Numbered from the stretch's first letter, positions 1 to 6,119 are shown. The stretch is 7,444 nucleotides of DNA from Deltaproteobacteria bacterium (GCA_003646935.1 QMLW01000082.1:1-7444); one strand, 5' to 3'. Translations and numbers: made by a program. Notes: generated by a model not told the origin, from the sequence alone.

Positions 1-2228
1 GAACGGCGGCCAAGATCTATAATGTGGTTGAGTCATCGGATCAAACACTTCAGGTAATCGTCCAGGGCCTGGAGCGCATGCGGGTTGATAACTGGCTTGA
101 GACTGAGCCATACCTCCGTGCCCGCATTTCCCTTTTACCAGATACAATAGAGCCGGGTGTTGAGCTCGACGCCCTTCAGCGAAGTCTGCGGGAACTCGCC
201 CAAGAGGTCATTTCCCTCTCACCGAACTTGCCCGATGAGGTTGGAAAGTTCCTCAACCAGATAGAAGACCCACGTTACCTGACCTTCCTCGTTGCCGCAA
301 ATTCACGCCTGGAGATATCAAAGGCCCAAGGGATTCTTGAGATGCACACCTTGAAGGAAAAATTGCACGCCCTGATCTCACATCTTGCTCACGAAAAGGA
401 GGTCCTGAGCCTGGGCCAAAAGATCCAGTCCGAGGCCAAAGGGGAAATGGATAAGGCCCAACGTGACTACTATCTCCGCCAGCAACTCAAGGCAATTCAA
501 AAGGAACTGGGTGAAATAGACGAGACAGAGTCAGCCTTTTCCGAGTATATGGAGAAGATCGATGAGGCCAATTTGCCCGAGGAGGCCTACAAAGAGGCTC
601 AAAGGGAGCTCAAGCGACTCAAGGGCATGCCTCCGCAAGTAGCCGAGTATTCCGTTATTAAAACCTATCTTGACTGGATACTGGAGGTACCCTGGAATGT
701 GTTGAGCGAAGACCAGCTGGATATCAACCATGCCCGCGAGGTATTAGATGAGGATCACTATGATCTCCAGGATGTCAAGGATCGCATCCTCGAGTACCTT
801 GGAGTTCGTAAGCTCGTTAAGGAACGCGGAATAGAGATCGAACCAGGCAAGGAGGCGAATGCTAGCTCGGCAATGGGTGCCATCCTGTGTTTTGTCGGAC
901 CGCCAGGCGTAGGCAAGACGAGCTTGGGACAGAGCATTGCGCGTGCCTTGGGTAGAAGGTTTACGCGCATGAGCCTGGGAGGGATGCGTGATGAAGCCGA
1001 GATTCGCGGACATAGGCGCACCTATATAGGTGCTATGCCCGGTCGAATTATCCAGGCTATCAAGCGGGTCGGTACCCGTAATCCCGTATTTATGCTCGAT
1101 GAGGTTGATAAGGTTGGCAGTGACTGGCGAGGGGATCCTAGCAGTGCCCTCTTGGAGGTACTTGATCCAGCGCAGAACCATACATTCAGAGATAATTACC
1201 TGGATGTGGATTTCGATCTGAGCGATGTAATCTTCATCACCACCGCCAATCAATTGGAGACAATTCCTCCCCCATTGCGCGATCGCATGGAGACCATTCA
1301 CCTTGAAGGGTATACCGAGTACGAGAAGATCCACATCGCACAGAAGTACCTCGTTCCACGCCAGCTTAAGGCCAATGGGCTTCGTGAGGATGAGATAACC
1401 TTTTCCCCGGGGGCCCTGGACAAGATCATACAGGACTACACCCGAGAAGCGGGTGTTCGGAACCTTGAGCGAGAAATAGGGACCATCTGCCGTAAGAGCG
1501 CGGTGAGGATAGCGGCTGGAGAGCTGTCACATCTCGAGATCACCCCAGAGATAGTGCGGGAGTACCTCAAGAAAGAGAGGTTCGAATCGGAGCTTTCAGA
1601 AACCATAAAGATTCCAGGGATTGCTACGGGCCTATCGGTAACCCCTGTTGGCGGTGATATCCTCTTTATCGAGGCAACGTGTATGAAGGGCAACGGCAAG
1701 CTAACCCTCACCGGTCAGTTGGGCGATGTAATGCGCGAGAGCGCGCAAATTGCCCATAGCTACCTGCGCTCTAAAGCAAGCCAATTAAGCATTGATCCCG
1801 ATTTCTTCGACAAGACCGATGTCCATATCCATGTGCCGGCAGGCTCCATACCCAAAGATGGTCCCTCAGCCGGTTTGACCATGCTCATGGCCATGGCGAG
1901 CCTCTTCAGTGGGCGACCGGCTCGAAGCGATGTAGGAATGACGGGCGAGGTGACGCTTCGGGGACGCATGCTCCCGGTAGGAGGCATCAAGATGAAGGTA
2001 TTGGCTGCTCATCGCGCAGGCCTTATCACGGTCCTTCTGCCAAAACGTAATGAGCGTGACCTAGAAGATCTACCGGAGGAAATACGTAACACCATGAATC
2101 TCGTGCCTATCGAGTGGACGGACGAGGCGCTCAAGATTGCGTTGTTGCCGGTGGAGGAACAAATCGAGATTCCCGATGAGGTAGATGAAACCGGTCTGTT
2201 CCAACACCGCAGGATGCATTTGAATTAG
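1..2228 (+). CDS. lon: ATP-dependent protease Lon (La), 5' end outside the window
   Basis: Cytoplasmic homohexameric AAA+ serine protease that unfolds and degrades damaged and short-lived regulatory proteins. The frame is open from base 3 (codons T-A-A-K-I-Y-N-V-V), matching the family's 'GTAAxI' segment, so the GTG at 24 is an internal Val and not the start. By comparison with E. coli Lon about 70-75 N-terminal residues are missing. Visible in order: the rest of the N-terminal substrate-binding domain, a coiled coil (about 430-640), Walker A GPPGVGKT (897-920), Walker B FMLDEVD (1089-1109), and the C-terminal protease domain with catalytic Ser in PKDGPSAG (Ser codon 1866-1868) and catalytic Lys (1995-1997). 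The Ser-Lys distance of 43 residues equals that of E. coli Lon. A linker about 15 residues longer than in E. coli precedes Walker A (about 820-880). All key residues are present, so it should be active. Confidence 0.97.
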   Translation, partial: TAAKIYNVVESSDQTLQVIVQGLERMRVDNWLETEPYLRARISLLPDTIEPGVELDALQRSLRELAQEVISLSPNLPDEVGKFLNQIEDPRYLTFLVAANSRLEISKAQGILEMHTLKEKLHALISHLAHEKEVLSLGQKIQSEAKGEMDKAQRDYYLRQQLKAIQKELGEIDETESAFSEYMEKIDEANLPEEAYKEAQRELKRLKGMPPQVAEYSVIKTYLDWILEVPWNVLSEDQLDINHAREVLDEDHYDLQDVKDRILEYLGVRKLVKERGIEIEPGKEANASSAMGAILCFVGPPGVGKTSLGQSIARALGRRFTRMSLGGMRDEAEIRGHRRTYIGAMPGRIIQAIKRVGTRNPVFMLDEVDKVGSDWRGDPSSALLEVLDPAQNHTFRDNYLDVDFDLSDVIFITTANQLETIPPPLRDRMETIHLEGYTEYEKIHIAQKYLVPRQLKANGLREDEITFSPGALDKIIQDYTREAGVRNLEREIGTICRKSAVRIAAGELSHLEITPEIVREYLKKERFESELSETIKIPGIATGLSVTPVGGDILFIEATCMKGNGKLTLTGQLGDVMRESAQIAHSYLRSKASQLSIDPDFFDKTDVHIHVPAGSIPKDGPSAGLTMLMAMASLFSGRPARSDVGMTGEVTLRGRMLPVGGIKMKVLAAHRAGLITVLLPKRNERDLEDLPEEIRNTMNLVPIEWTDEALKIALLPVEEQIEIPDEVDETGLFQHRRMHLN

Positions 2229-2262
2229 CGATCTCGAAGATACCGAGTAATGGAGCAAAGAT

Positions 2263-2293
2263 GGCCCCAATCCAAAGAGTATTGGGCCTTTTT
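2263..2293 (+). terminator. Intrinsic terminator of lon
   Basis: GGCCCCAAT (2263-2271) pairs with ATTGGGCC (2281-2288) to give 8 bp with one bulged C and a 9-nt loop, followed at once by TTTTT (2289-2293). It begins 35 nt after the lon stop codon, so lon transcription probably ends here and the next gene needs its own promoter, which is present at 2402-2431. Confidence 0.8.
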
Positions 2294-2401
2294 GGCCTAT
2301 GTTGCCTTGAGGTTGTACCAGTGTCACGTCGATAGCCCTTGAGGGCGATACCCGAGATACATTTTCGTTTCTCTAAAAAACAATCTCAACCGCTCATCCC
2401 C

Positions 2402-2431
2402 TTGACAGTTCGAGAAATCAATTTTTATAAT
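2402..2431 (+). promoter_or_regulatory. Sigma-70 promoter for the 2554 gene
   Basis: A perfect -35 TTGACA (2402-2407) and a perfect -10 TATAAT (2426-2431) are separated by an 18-nt AT-rich spacer. The transcript would start near 2438 and have a leader of about 115 nt. A match to consensus at all 12 positions is uncommon and implies strong basal expression, or a need for control after initiation. Confidence 0.8.
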
Positions 2432-2437
2432 GATTTT

Positions 2438-2553
2438 CAGTGCTGCCTCTCGTCTACAAATCAGGCGGCACCCGCAAGCCCGATACCGCTCCTCAGGGAC
2501 TGATCCCTGCAAGAAGGTTCGGAGCCCATACATTCTATAGGAGGTGAGTCAAG
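2438..2553 (+). promoter_or_regulatory. Structured 5' leader with strong ribosome binding site
   Basis: Between the predicted transcription start and the ATG two foldable elements are visible. GTGCTGCC (2440-2447) pairs with GGCGGCAC (2464-2471), 8 bp with one G-U. CAGGGA (2494-2499) pairs with TCCCTG (2504-2509) around a CTGA tetraloop, itself enclosed by GCTCC (2488-2492) with GGAGC (2521-2525). The leader ends in a very good Shine-Dalgarno, AGGAGGTGA (2539-2547), 6 nt before the ATG. I cannot match it to a known riboswitch class. It could be a cis-regulatory leader or simply a stable UTR. The remainder of the 2229-2553 gap contains no convincing gene. Confidence 0.45.
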
Positions 2554-3381
2554 ATGGCTCATATGAACCTTAGGCAAGTGAGATTATCAGAGGGTGATTT
2601 AGATTTTTTGATTGAAACCGCATGCCCCGAAGTCATGGACAAATCGAGGCTTAAGCAGATCCTTAGAGAGGATGAGGACTTTAGAAATAGCTTCATTTCG
2701 GAGGAAAAGCTGTTCGAAAGACTGATGAATGACGATGAGGTATTCCTTAAGATCTCACCCGGCCTTTTTTTTGAAATTCTGCTCAGGAACGCGGCTAAAG
2801 ACCTTGAGAAGACGAGCTACACGCTTGAAAAAACGAACACCATGAAGATCCCTGTCTTTGATACGCAGGATGTGATAAAACTTCTATCAGAGGAATCCCT
2901 TCTCATCTACCTGGCTGAAATGCTCTCCTCGTTTACCAAAATCCAAAGCTACAGCATCACATTTAGGATACGAAAGGGAATATGGAAAAAGATACGCTTC
3001 AATGACATGGACATCGTCAGCCTCATGAATTTTTGTGAGGCAGTGGAGGATGAGTATAGGCTCGGTTTTTATAAAAGGATTGCCGATATTTGCCTATTCA
3101 TCCTCGGCATATTTCCCGACTACGCGGAGCGTGATTATCGGTATCCATTCTCAGGGGAGCTCCGTCCCCATATCAGGGGTAAGCTCAGGATTAGCCCGGA
3201 GGAATATGAACAGGAAGGTCGAAAATTCTACAAATTGGCTGCAGAACACCAGTCAGTCAAGGAGATGGATTTATCAGAGGTATTCTGGATCTTGCACAGC
3301 AATTTTCAAAAGGCAAAGAAGCCATTGAATTTCATTGCCGAGCATTACCTCCATTATAGGAGAGATACATTCTTTGGGTAA
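2554..3381 (+). CDS. Conserved-looking hypothetical protein, 275 aa
   Basis: I do not recognise a named domain. The protein appears soluble: no signal peptide and no convincing membrane segment, with one short hydrophobic stretch (ICLFILGIF, about residues 185-193) that is too short and too embedded to be a clear transmembrane helix. It is rich in charged residues (many Glu, Asp, Lys, Arg) and looks mostly alpha-helical, with Tyr and Phe clusters near the C-terminus (about 245-275). The start is secure: a strong Shine-Dalgarno precedes the ATG. The gene stands alone behind the lon terminator, with a consensus promoter and structured leader, and 195 bp separate it from the next start. It resembles cytoplasmic hypothetical proteins of deltaproteobacterial genomes, but I infer no function. 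Codon usage and length support a real gene. Confidence 0.85.
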   Translation: MAHMNLRQVRLSEGDLDFLIETACPEVMDKSRLKQILREDEDFRNSFISEEKLFERLMNDDEVFLKISPGLFFEILLRNAAKDLEKTSYTLEKTNTMKIPVFDTQDVIKLLSEESLLIYLAEMLSSFTKIQSYSITFRIRKGIWKKIRFNDMDIVSLMNFCEAVEDEYRLGFYKRIADICLFILGIFPDYAERDYRYPFSGELRPHIRGKLRISPEEYEQEGRKFYKLAAEHQSVKEMDLSEVFWILHSNFQKAKKPLNFIAEHYLHYRRDTFFG

Positions 3382-3576
3382 GGCAGCATCGCTTCTCCAT
3401 CCTTCAACACATACACATTTAAACCCTCTCAAAAGCCAAGCTACCTGTATGGGTACCCTTACGAGGCCTAAGGACATACAATTGAAACGGGGTCCTATGA
3501 GCTCCGATGGTCGTAGCTCAAAGCACGAATGGAACGCTTCAGTATTCGCCCTTCATTATCAGACGAGTGTGGCAAG

Positions 3577-4386
3577 ATGCAGAAGGTAAGAAAAGGGGTT
3601 GTTCCTGCTGCGGGGCTGGGAACGAGATTATACCCCATGTCACGGGCATATCCTAAGGAGATGCTTCTGATAGGGGATAAACCCATGATCTACTATACAG
3701 TTCTCGAGGCCGCTCTCTCAGGGCTGGAGGAAATCTACGTGGTAATAAGCAAACATAAGGACACGCTCAGAAACTACCTCGAAGGAGAAGGGCTGGTCAA
3801 GGATTTGTGGGAGAATGCAGGAAAAAAGGGGGTTCAGCCCCCTGTTGTAAGATTCGTTGAGCAGCCTTTGCCCCGGGGATCCGGAGAAGCCATATATGGG
3901 ACAAAGGACATGCTGGCCGGGGAGCCCTTTGCCGTGATGATGCCTGACCGGATCCTTTTCGGGACAGCTCCAGCCCTCCATCAGATAATCCCCGTGTGTG
4001 AACGTGGTGTGACTGACGTATTAGGCGTACTCGCCGTGGACAGTAAGGATGCGAGAGGATTCGGCAACGTGGGGATACTTGAGGTGGAGCATGTGGCGCA
4101 CGGAATCGTGGAGGTACATAGCTTTTCATCAAAATCCAAAGCACCCCTCATTCCAGAGGAGGGGCAGACATTTTTTAAGTACGCCGGCAGGGGGATCTTT
4201 GGACCGCATTTTTTCTCATATTTAGAAAAAACCAGAGGCGAACCAGAGGAATGGGATGACACCCCTGCCATCCAGGCAATGCTGCGAGACAGAAGGGTCC
4301 TCGGCAAGATCTTGGATGGAACGGGCTTTGATGTGGGCAACCCTACCGGCTACCGATTGGCAAACAAGAGGGTTAATGATCAATGA
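3577..4386 (+). CDS. GalU-type sugar-1-phosphate nucleotidyltransferase (divergent)
   Basis: Nucleotidyltransferase of the UTP-glucose-1-phosphate uridylyltransferase family, which makes nucleotide sugars for polysaccharide or envelope synthesis from NTP and sugar-1-phosphate. Motifs counted from the ATG at 3577 (269 aa): nucleotide-binding PAAGLGTR (10-17), PKEML (26-30), the DKP segment (34-36), metal-ligand Asp in MPD (D124), GRGIF (about 203) and the C-terminal FDVGNPTGY (D252). I prefer 3577 over the ATG at 3529 because family members begin a few residues before this glycine loop; neither start has a good Shine-Dalgarno. Oddities: the usual EKP substrate-binding motif is replaced by a Ser/Lys-rich stretch (about 182-190), GLGHA reads GSGEA (101-105), and the usual EIQLTDA is EWDDTPA. 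The fold is clear, but the sugar specificity is not, so no gene symbol is given. Confidence 0.85.
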   Translation: MQKVRKGVVPAAGLGTRLYPMSRAYPKEMLLIGDKPMIYYTVLEAALSGLEEIYVVISKHKDTLRNYLEGEGLVKDLWENAGKKGVQPPVVRFVEQPLPRGSGEAIYGTKDMLAGEPFAVMMPDRILFGTAPALHQIIPVCERGVTDVLGVLAVDSKDARGFGNVGILEVEHVAHGIVEVHSFSSKSKAPLIPEEGQTFFKYAGRGIFGPHFFSYLEKTRGEPEEWDDTPAIQAMLRDRRVLGKILDGTGFDVGNPTGYRLANKRVNDQ

Positions 4387-4444
4387 TTACTTAACGTCTT
4401 CGTCTCGGAAATTCTACAACTTATTGAAATTAAAAAGGTTATTT

Positions 4445-4467
4445 TGAGACTGTTTCCTATTGTCTCA
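4445..4467 (+). repeat. Short inverted repeat after the nucleotidyltransferase gene
   Basis: TGAGAC (4445-4450) and GTCTCA (4462-4467) form a perfect 6-bp stem with an 11-nt loop, 58 nt past the stop codon. No T-run follows on either strand, so it is not a good intrinsic terminator. It could be a protein-binding site or chance. Confidence 0.4.
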
Positions 4468-4471
4468 CACA

Positions 4472-4506
4472 TGGAATAATGGAATGGTGGAATATTGGAG
4501 TGTTGG
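4472..4506 (+). repeat. Period-8 tandem repeat, TGGAATNN
   Basis: Four and a half consecutive 8-bp units: TGGAATAA (4472), TGGAATGG (4480), TGGAATAT (4488), TGGAGTGT (4496), then TGG (4504-4506). The first six bases are constant apart from one A-to-G change in unit 4, while the last two vary. It lies just upstream of the lipoprotein gene, ending 19 nt before its ATG. Confidence 0.75.
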
Positions 4507-4525
4507 TTTTAAAAGCTGTTAAAAG

Positions 4526-5038
4526 ATGATGAAACCAAACCATGTAACATATTCGGTAATAATTCTTATTATTACGGTAGTTCTCATGTCTGGATGTGCA
4601 TGGCTCAAGGGCTATGCCAAGGTTCGGCTATCCACCGAATATGATGATATGACCATCGAGAAGCTAGAGGCGAACTGGAGTGACTACAGCATATCCTATG
4701 CTGGGATGTCTACCAGCAATCCCGCGGGCATCATGTTTGATCCGAAAAATGACGGGCGAAAGCTCATAGGGGATAGATGGGTCAGGGTTGAGGATAGAGA
4801 AACCGTCTCAGAGATCATCGGTTGGATCAAGACATACACGCAGTTTCAACCTCGACTCCATGTGCTCTTGGGGCTGGATAACCAACTCTATGGCTATGTC
4901 TTTTATGCCTGGGGTCATGATTATATTGTTGCAAAGCTAATTGACGACAAGACTCTTTACGTGTATGATTTAGTGTCACCCAACTACATCATGGAGCATT
5001 CTGAGCCGGACAGGCGGATCCTGGGTCAGACATCATAG
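4526..5038 (+). CDS. Putative lipoprotein of unknown function, 170 aa
   Basis: Exported lipoprotein. A hydrophobic signal segment (about residues 9-22) ends in a lipobox, M-S-G-C, with the lipidated Cys at residue 24. Residue +2 is Ala, so the outer membrane is the likely destination if the usual Lol sorting rule applies. The mature part (about 147 aa) has segments rich in Trp, Tyr and Asp, including a WSDYSISYAG stretch (about 51-60), FDPKNDGR (about 71-78) and an aromatic YGYVFYAWGHDY segment (about 122-133). These resemble conserved hypothetical lipoproteins I associate with deltaproteobacteria, with no assigned function. The mature part has no Cys besides C24. No clear Shine-Dalgarno precedes the tandem ATG codons at 4526/4529. 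It is the first of three co-directional exported-protein genes, 94 bp before the next. Confidence 0.8.
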   Translation: MMKPNHVTYSVIILIITVVLMSGCAWLKGYAKVRLSTEYDDMTIEKLEANWSDYSISYAGMSTSNPAGIMFDPKNDGRKLIGDRWVRVEDRETVSEIIGWIKTYTQFQPRLHVLLGLDNQLYGYVFYAWGHDYIVAKLIDDKTLYVYDLVSPNYIMEHSEPDRRILGQTS

Positions 5039-5132
5039 GGCTAAACCAGCTGAATACGGTGGAAGAAACTTCAAAAGGGGAAACCCTCGACCTCAATCGG
5101 GTGAGGCCAATCCGCATTAGGGAGAAGAGAAC

Positions 5133-5654
5133 ATGAAAAAGCCACTCATAATGATTCACATACTAATCATATCCCTTTTGGTACTCTCTTCCCCTAGCTC
5201 AGCAGGACAGTTTACAGTCATCAAGGTCTATGACGGCGATACAATAATGGCCGAAGGGCATGATATTGTTATGTACGTGCTCTTGGCAGGAGTCGATGCG
5301 CCTGAGATAGCCTCACGAAACCACGAGCAAGACCAACCATACGGACAAGAGGCAAAGCAATACCTTGAAAACAAAATGCTTAACAAGCGTGTTGAAATTA
5401 CGGGCTATGGTATTGGTCCACATCCCTATAATCATCTCATAGGGGAGATTTTTCTGGGGGATACGAACATCAACATCGAGTTGATCAAAGAGGGGCTTGC
5501 TGAGGTGTGGCGTGAAAAATCTCCAGCAGGCTTTCCTATTGATCTCTACCGTAAAGCGCAAGAGGAGGCACAGAAGGTTAGACGGGGAATTTGGTCCCTC
5601 GGGGACAAATACATGAGCCCCCGAGACTGGCGTGAAATACATACCGGGAAATAA
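5133..5654 (+). CDS. Secreted thermonuclease-like (SNase fold) protein, catalytic arginines replaced
   Basis: Exported SNase-domain protein (staphylococcal nuclease-like OB fold), 173 aa. A Sec signal peptide spans residues 1-24 (MKK, hydrophobic core, SSA before the cut). The ATG is preceded by AGGGAG about 8 nt upstream. Conserved pieces: DGDT (34-37), VDAPE (54-58, keeping the calcium-ligand Asp and general-base Glu), and the C-terminal EGLAEVW, RRGIWSLG and SPRDWR segments. Two catalytic arginines are missing by alignment to staphylococcal nuclease: Arg35 corresponds to Leu50 (codon CTC, 5280-5282) and Arg87 to His101 (codon CAT, 5433-5435). Family members normally read 'RLxGIDAPE' and 'RYxR' here. 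It may therefore bind nucleic acid or another ligand without efficient cleavage, but activity cannot be judged from sequence alone. Confidence 0.88.
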   Translation: MKKPLIMIHILIISLLVLSSPSSAGQFTVIKVYDGDTIMAEGHDIVMYVLLAGVDAPEIASRNHEQDQPYGQEAKQYLENKMLNKRVEITGYGIGPHPYNHLIGEIFLGDTNINIELIKEGLAEVWREKSPAGFPIDLYRKAQEEAQKVRRGIWSLGDKYMSPRDWREIHTGK

Positions 5655-5742
5655 TGAGCAACAGAGGCAAGTGCCCAGTTGACGAATAACAAGGAGCAAA
5701 ACATTTAAAAAAACTAGAAGCAATAGAAATGGGGGCGTCGTA

Positions 5743-6051
5743 ATAAAAAGGGAAATAAGCATTGTAGCGGTTCTGCTGTTAGGCGTGGCTCTGTTCTCAT
5801 GTGCGGGATCACAGGTTATTCCCGATACTGCGAGGGTTGTTCAGCTCACGGTTCCACATTGCGAATGACCAGATACAGCACATAGGGTACGGGTTATCCT
5901 AAAGGAAATAGACGGGGTACACAGGATAGGCATTGATATTCCTCTTCATTTAGTCACCATTACCTTTGATGAGAAAAAGACCAGTGTAGATCAAATCATC
6001 AAAGCACTGTCAAAACATGGATATCGACTGAGGGCAGCCCAAGGTTCATAA
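5743..6051 (+). CDS. Probable selenoprotein: MerP-like HMA-domain lipoprotein with in-frame TGA (Sec)
   Basis: A 102-residue frame interrupted only by TGA at 5866-5868. Numbering from ATA 5743: a lipoprotein signal (hydrophobic IVAVLLLGVALFS, lipidated Cys20 followed by AGS), then one heavy-metal-associated domain (beta-alpha-beta-beta-alpha-beta): strand VVQLTV (32-37), the C-E-TGA-P motif (40-43), helix TAHRVRVILKEI (45-56), strands near 59-75, helix SVDQIIKALSKHGY (81-94). The HMA homology continues in the same frame on both sides of the TGA, which replaces a metal-binding Cys of the MerP-type CxxC. A SECIS-like hairpin follows. If translated with selenocysteine this is a surface CxU protein, perhaps binding Hg, Cu or similar metals or acting in redox. 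No ATG, GTG or TTG lies in frame after the upstream TGA at 5680. ATA at 5743 has GGGGG 7 nt upstream and overlaps the stop of a 4-codon ATG frame (5729-5743). The alternative is a decayed gene or base errors. Confidence 0.6.
5883..5901 (+). promoter_or_regulatory. Candidate bacterial SECIS stem-loop
   Basis: TAGGGTA (5883-5889) pairs with TATCCTA (5895-5901), 7 bp with one G-U, closing the 5-nt loop CGGGT (5890-5894). The first loop G is 23 nt after the TGA. Bacterial SECIS elements lie just 3' of the UGA within the coding region and present G residues (GG/GU) in an apical loop roughly 16-37 nt downstream to bind SelB. Position and loop composition fit. The stem is short, and I see no extended lower stem and no clear bulged U. 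Confidence 0.5.
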
Positions 6052-6119
6052 AATAGGCAATCGGAAGAATCATTGGAAATATATTGTTAAGGCCACAAGT
6101 ACTTTTTTGGCCTACATTC

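Noticed and set aside
744..1334. A 196-codon open frame on the minus strand inside lon
   Set aside because: It lies wholly opposite a highly conserved AAA+ domain, has no recognisable domain or ribosome site, and is best explained as a shadow of lon codon bias.
3382..3576. Possible riboswitch or leader RNA before the nucleotidyltransferase
   Set aside because: Only a 6-bp stem (3498-3503 / 3515-3520) and a GGGTACCC palindrome are visible. I could not match c-di-GMP, fluoride or other class signatures, and no promoter is apparent.
3335..3589. An 84-codon plus-strand frame bridging the gap between the hypothetical gene and the nucleotidyltransferase
   Set aside because: It overlaps the ends of both neighbours, has low-complexity, His/Ser/Thr-rich composition and no start signal.
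3797..4340. Two minus-strand frames (3797-4144 and 3981-4340) opposite the nucleotidyltransferase gene
   Set aside because: Both are antisense to a gene with clear motifs, with no domain or Shine-Dalgarno of their own.
4384..4479. Readthrough extension of the nucleotidyltransferase past its TGA
   Set aside because: The frame stays open about 31 codons to TAA at 4477, but the protein already ends at the normal family length, and the extension resembles random AT-rich translation with no hairpin near the TGA.
4472..4506. CRISPR-like or insertion-sequence repeat
   Set aside because: The period is 8 bp with no spacers, no cas genes and no transposase nearby, so it is only a short tandem repeat.
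5313..5762. A 149-codon minus-strand frame opposite the SNase-like and HMA genes
   Set aside because: It overlaps two plus-strand genes with recognisable homology. Its hydrophobic start is just the complement of A-rich sequence.
5866..5868. TGA read as Trp or Gly under an alternative genetic code
   Set aside because: Other genes here end in TGA, long genes contain no internal TGA, and the residue position calls for Cys/Sec chemistry.
6090..6113. AGGCCA/TGGCCT hairpin as the terminator of the HMA gene
   Set aside because: The T-run lies in the loop instead of after the stem. The longer hairpin at 6120-6146 with a T-rich tail is the better candidate.
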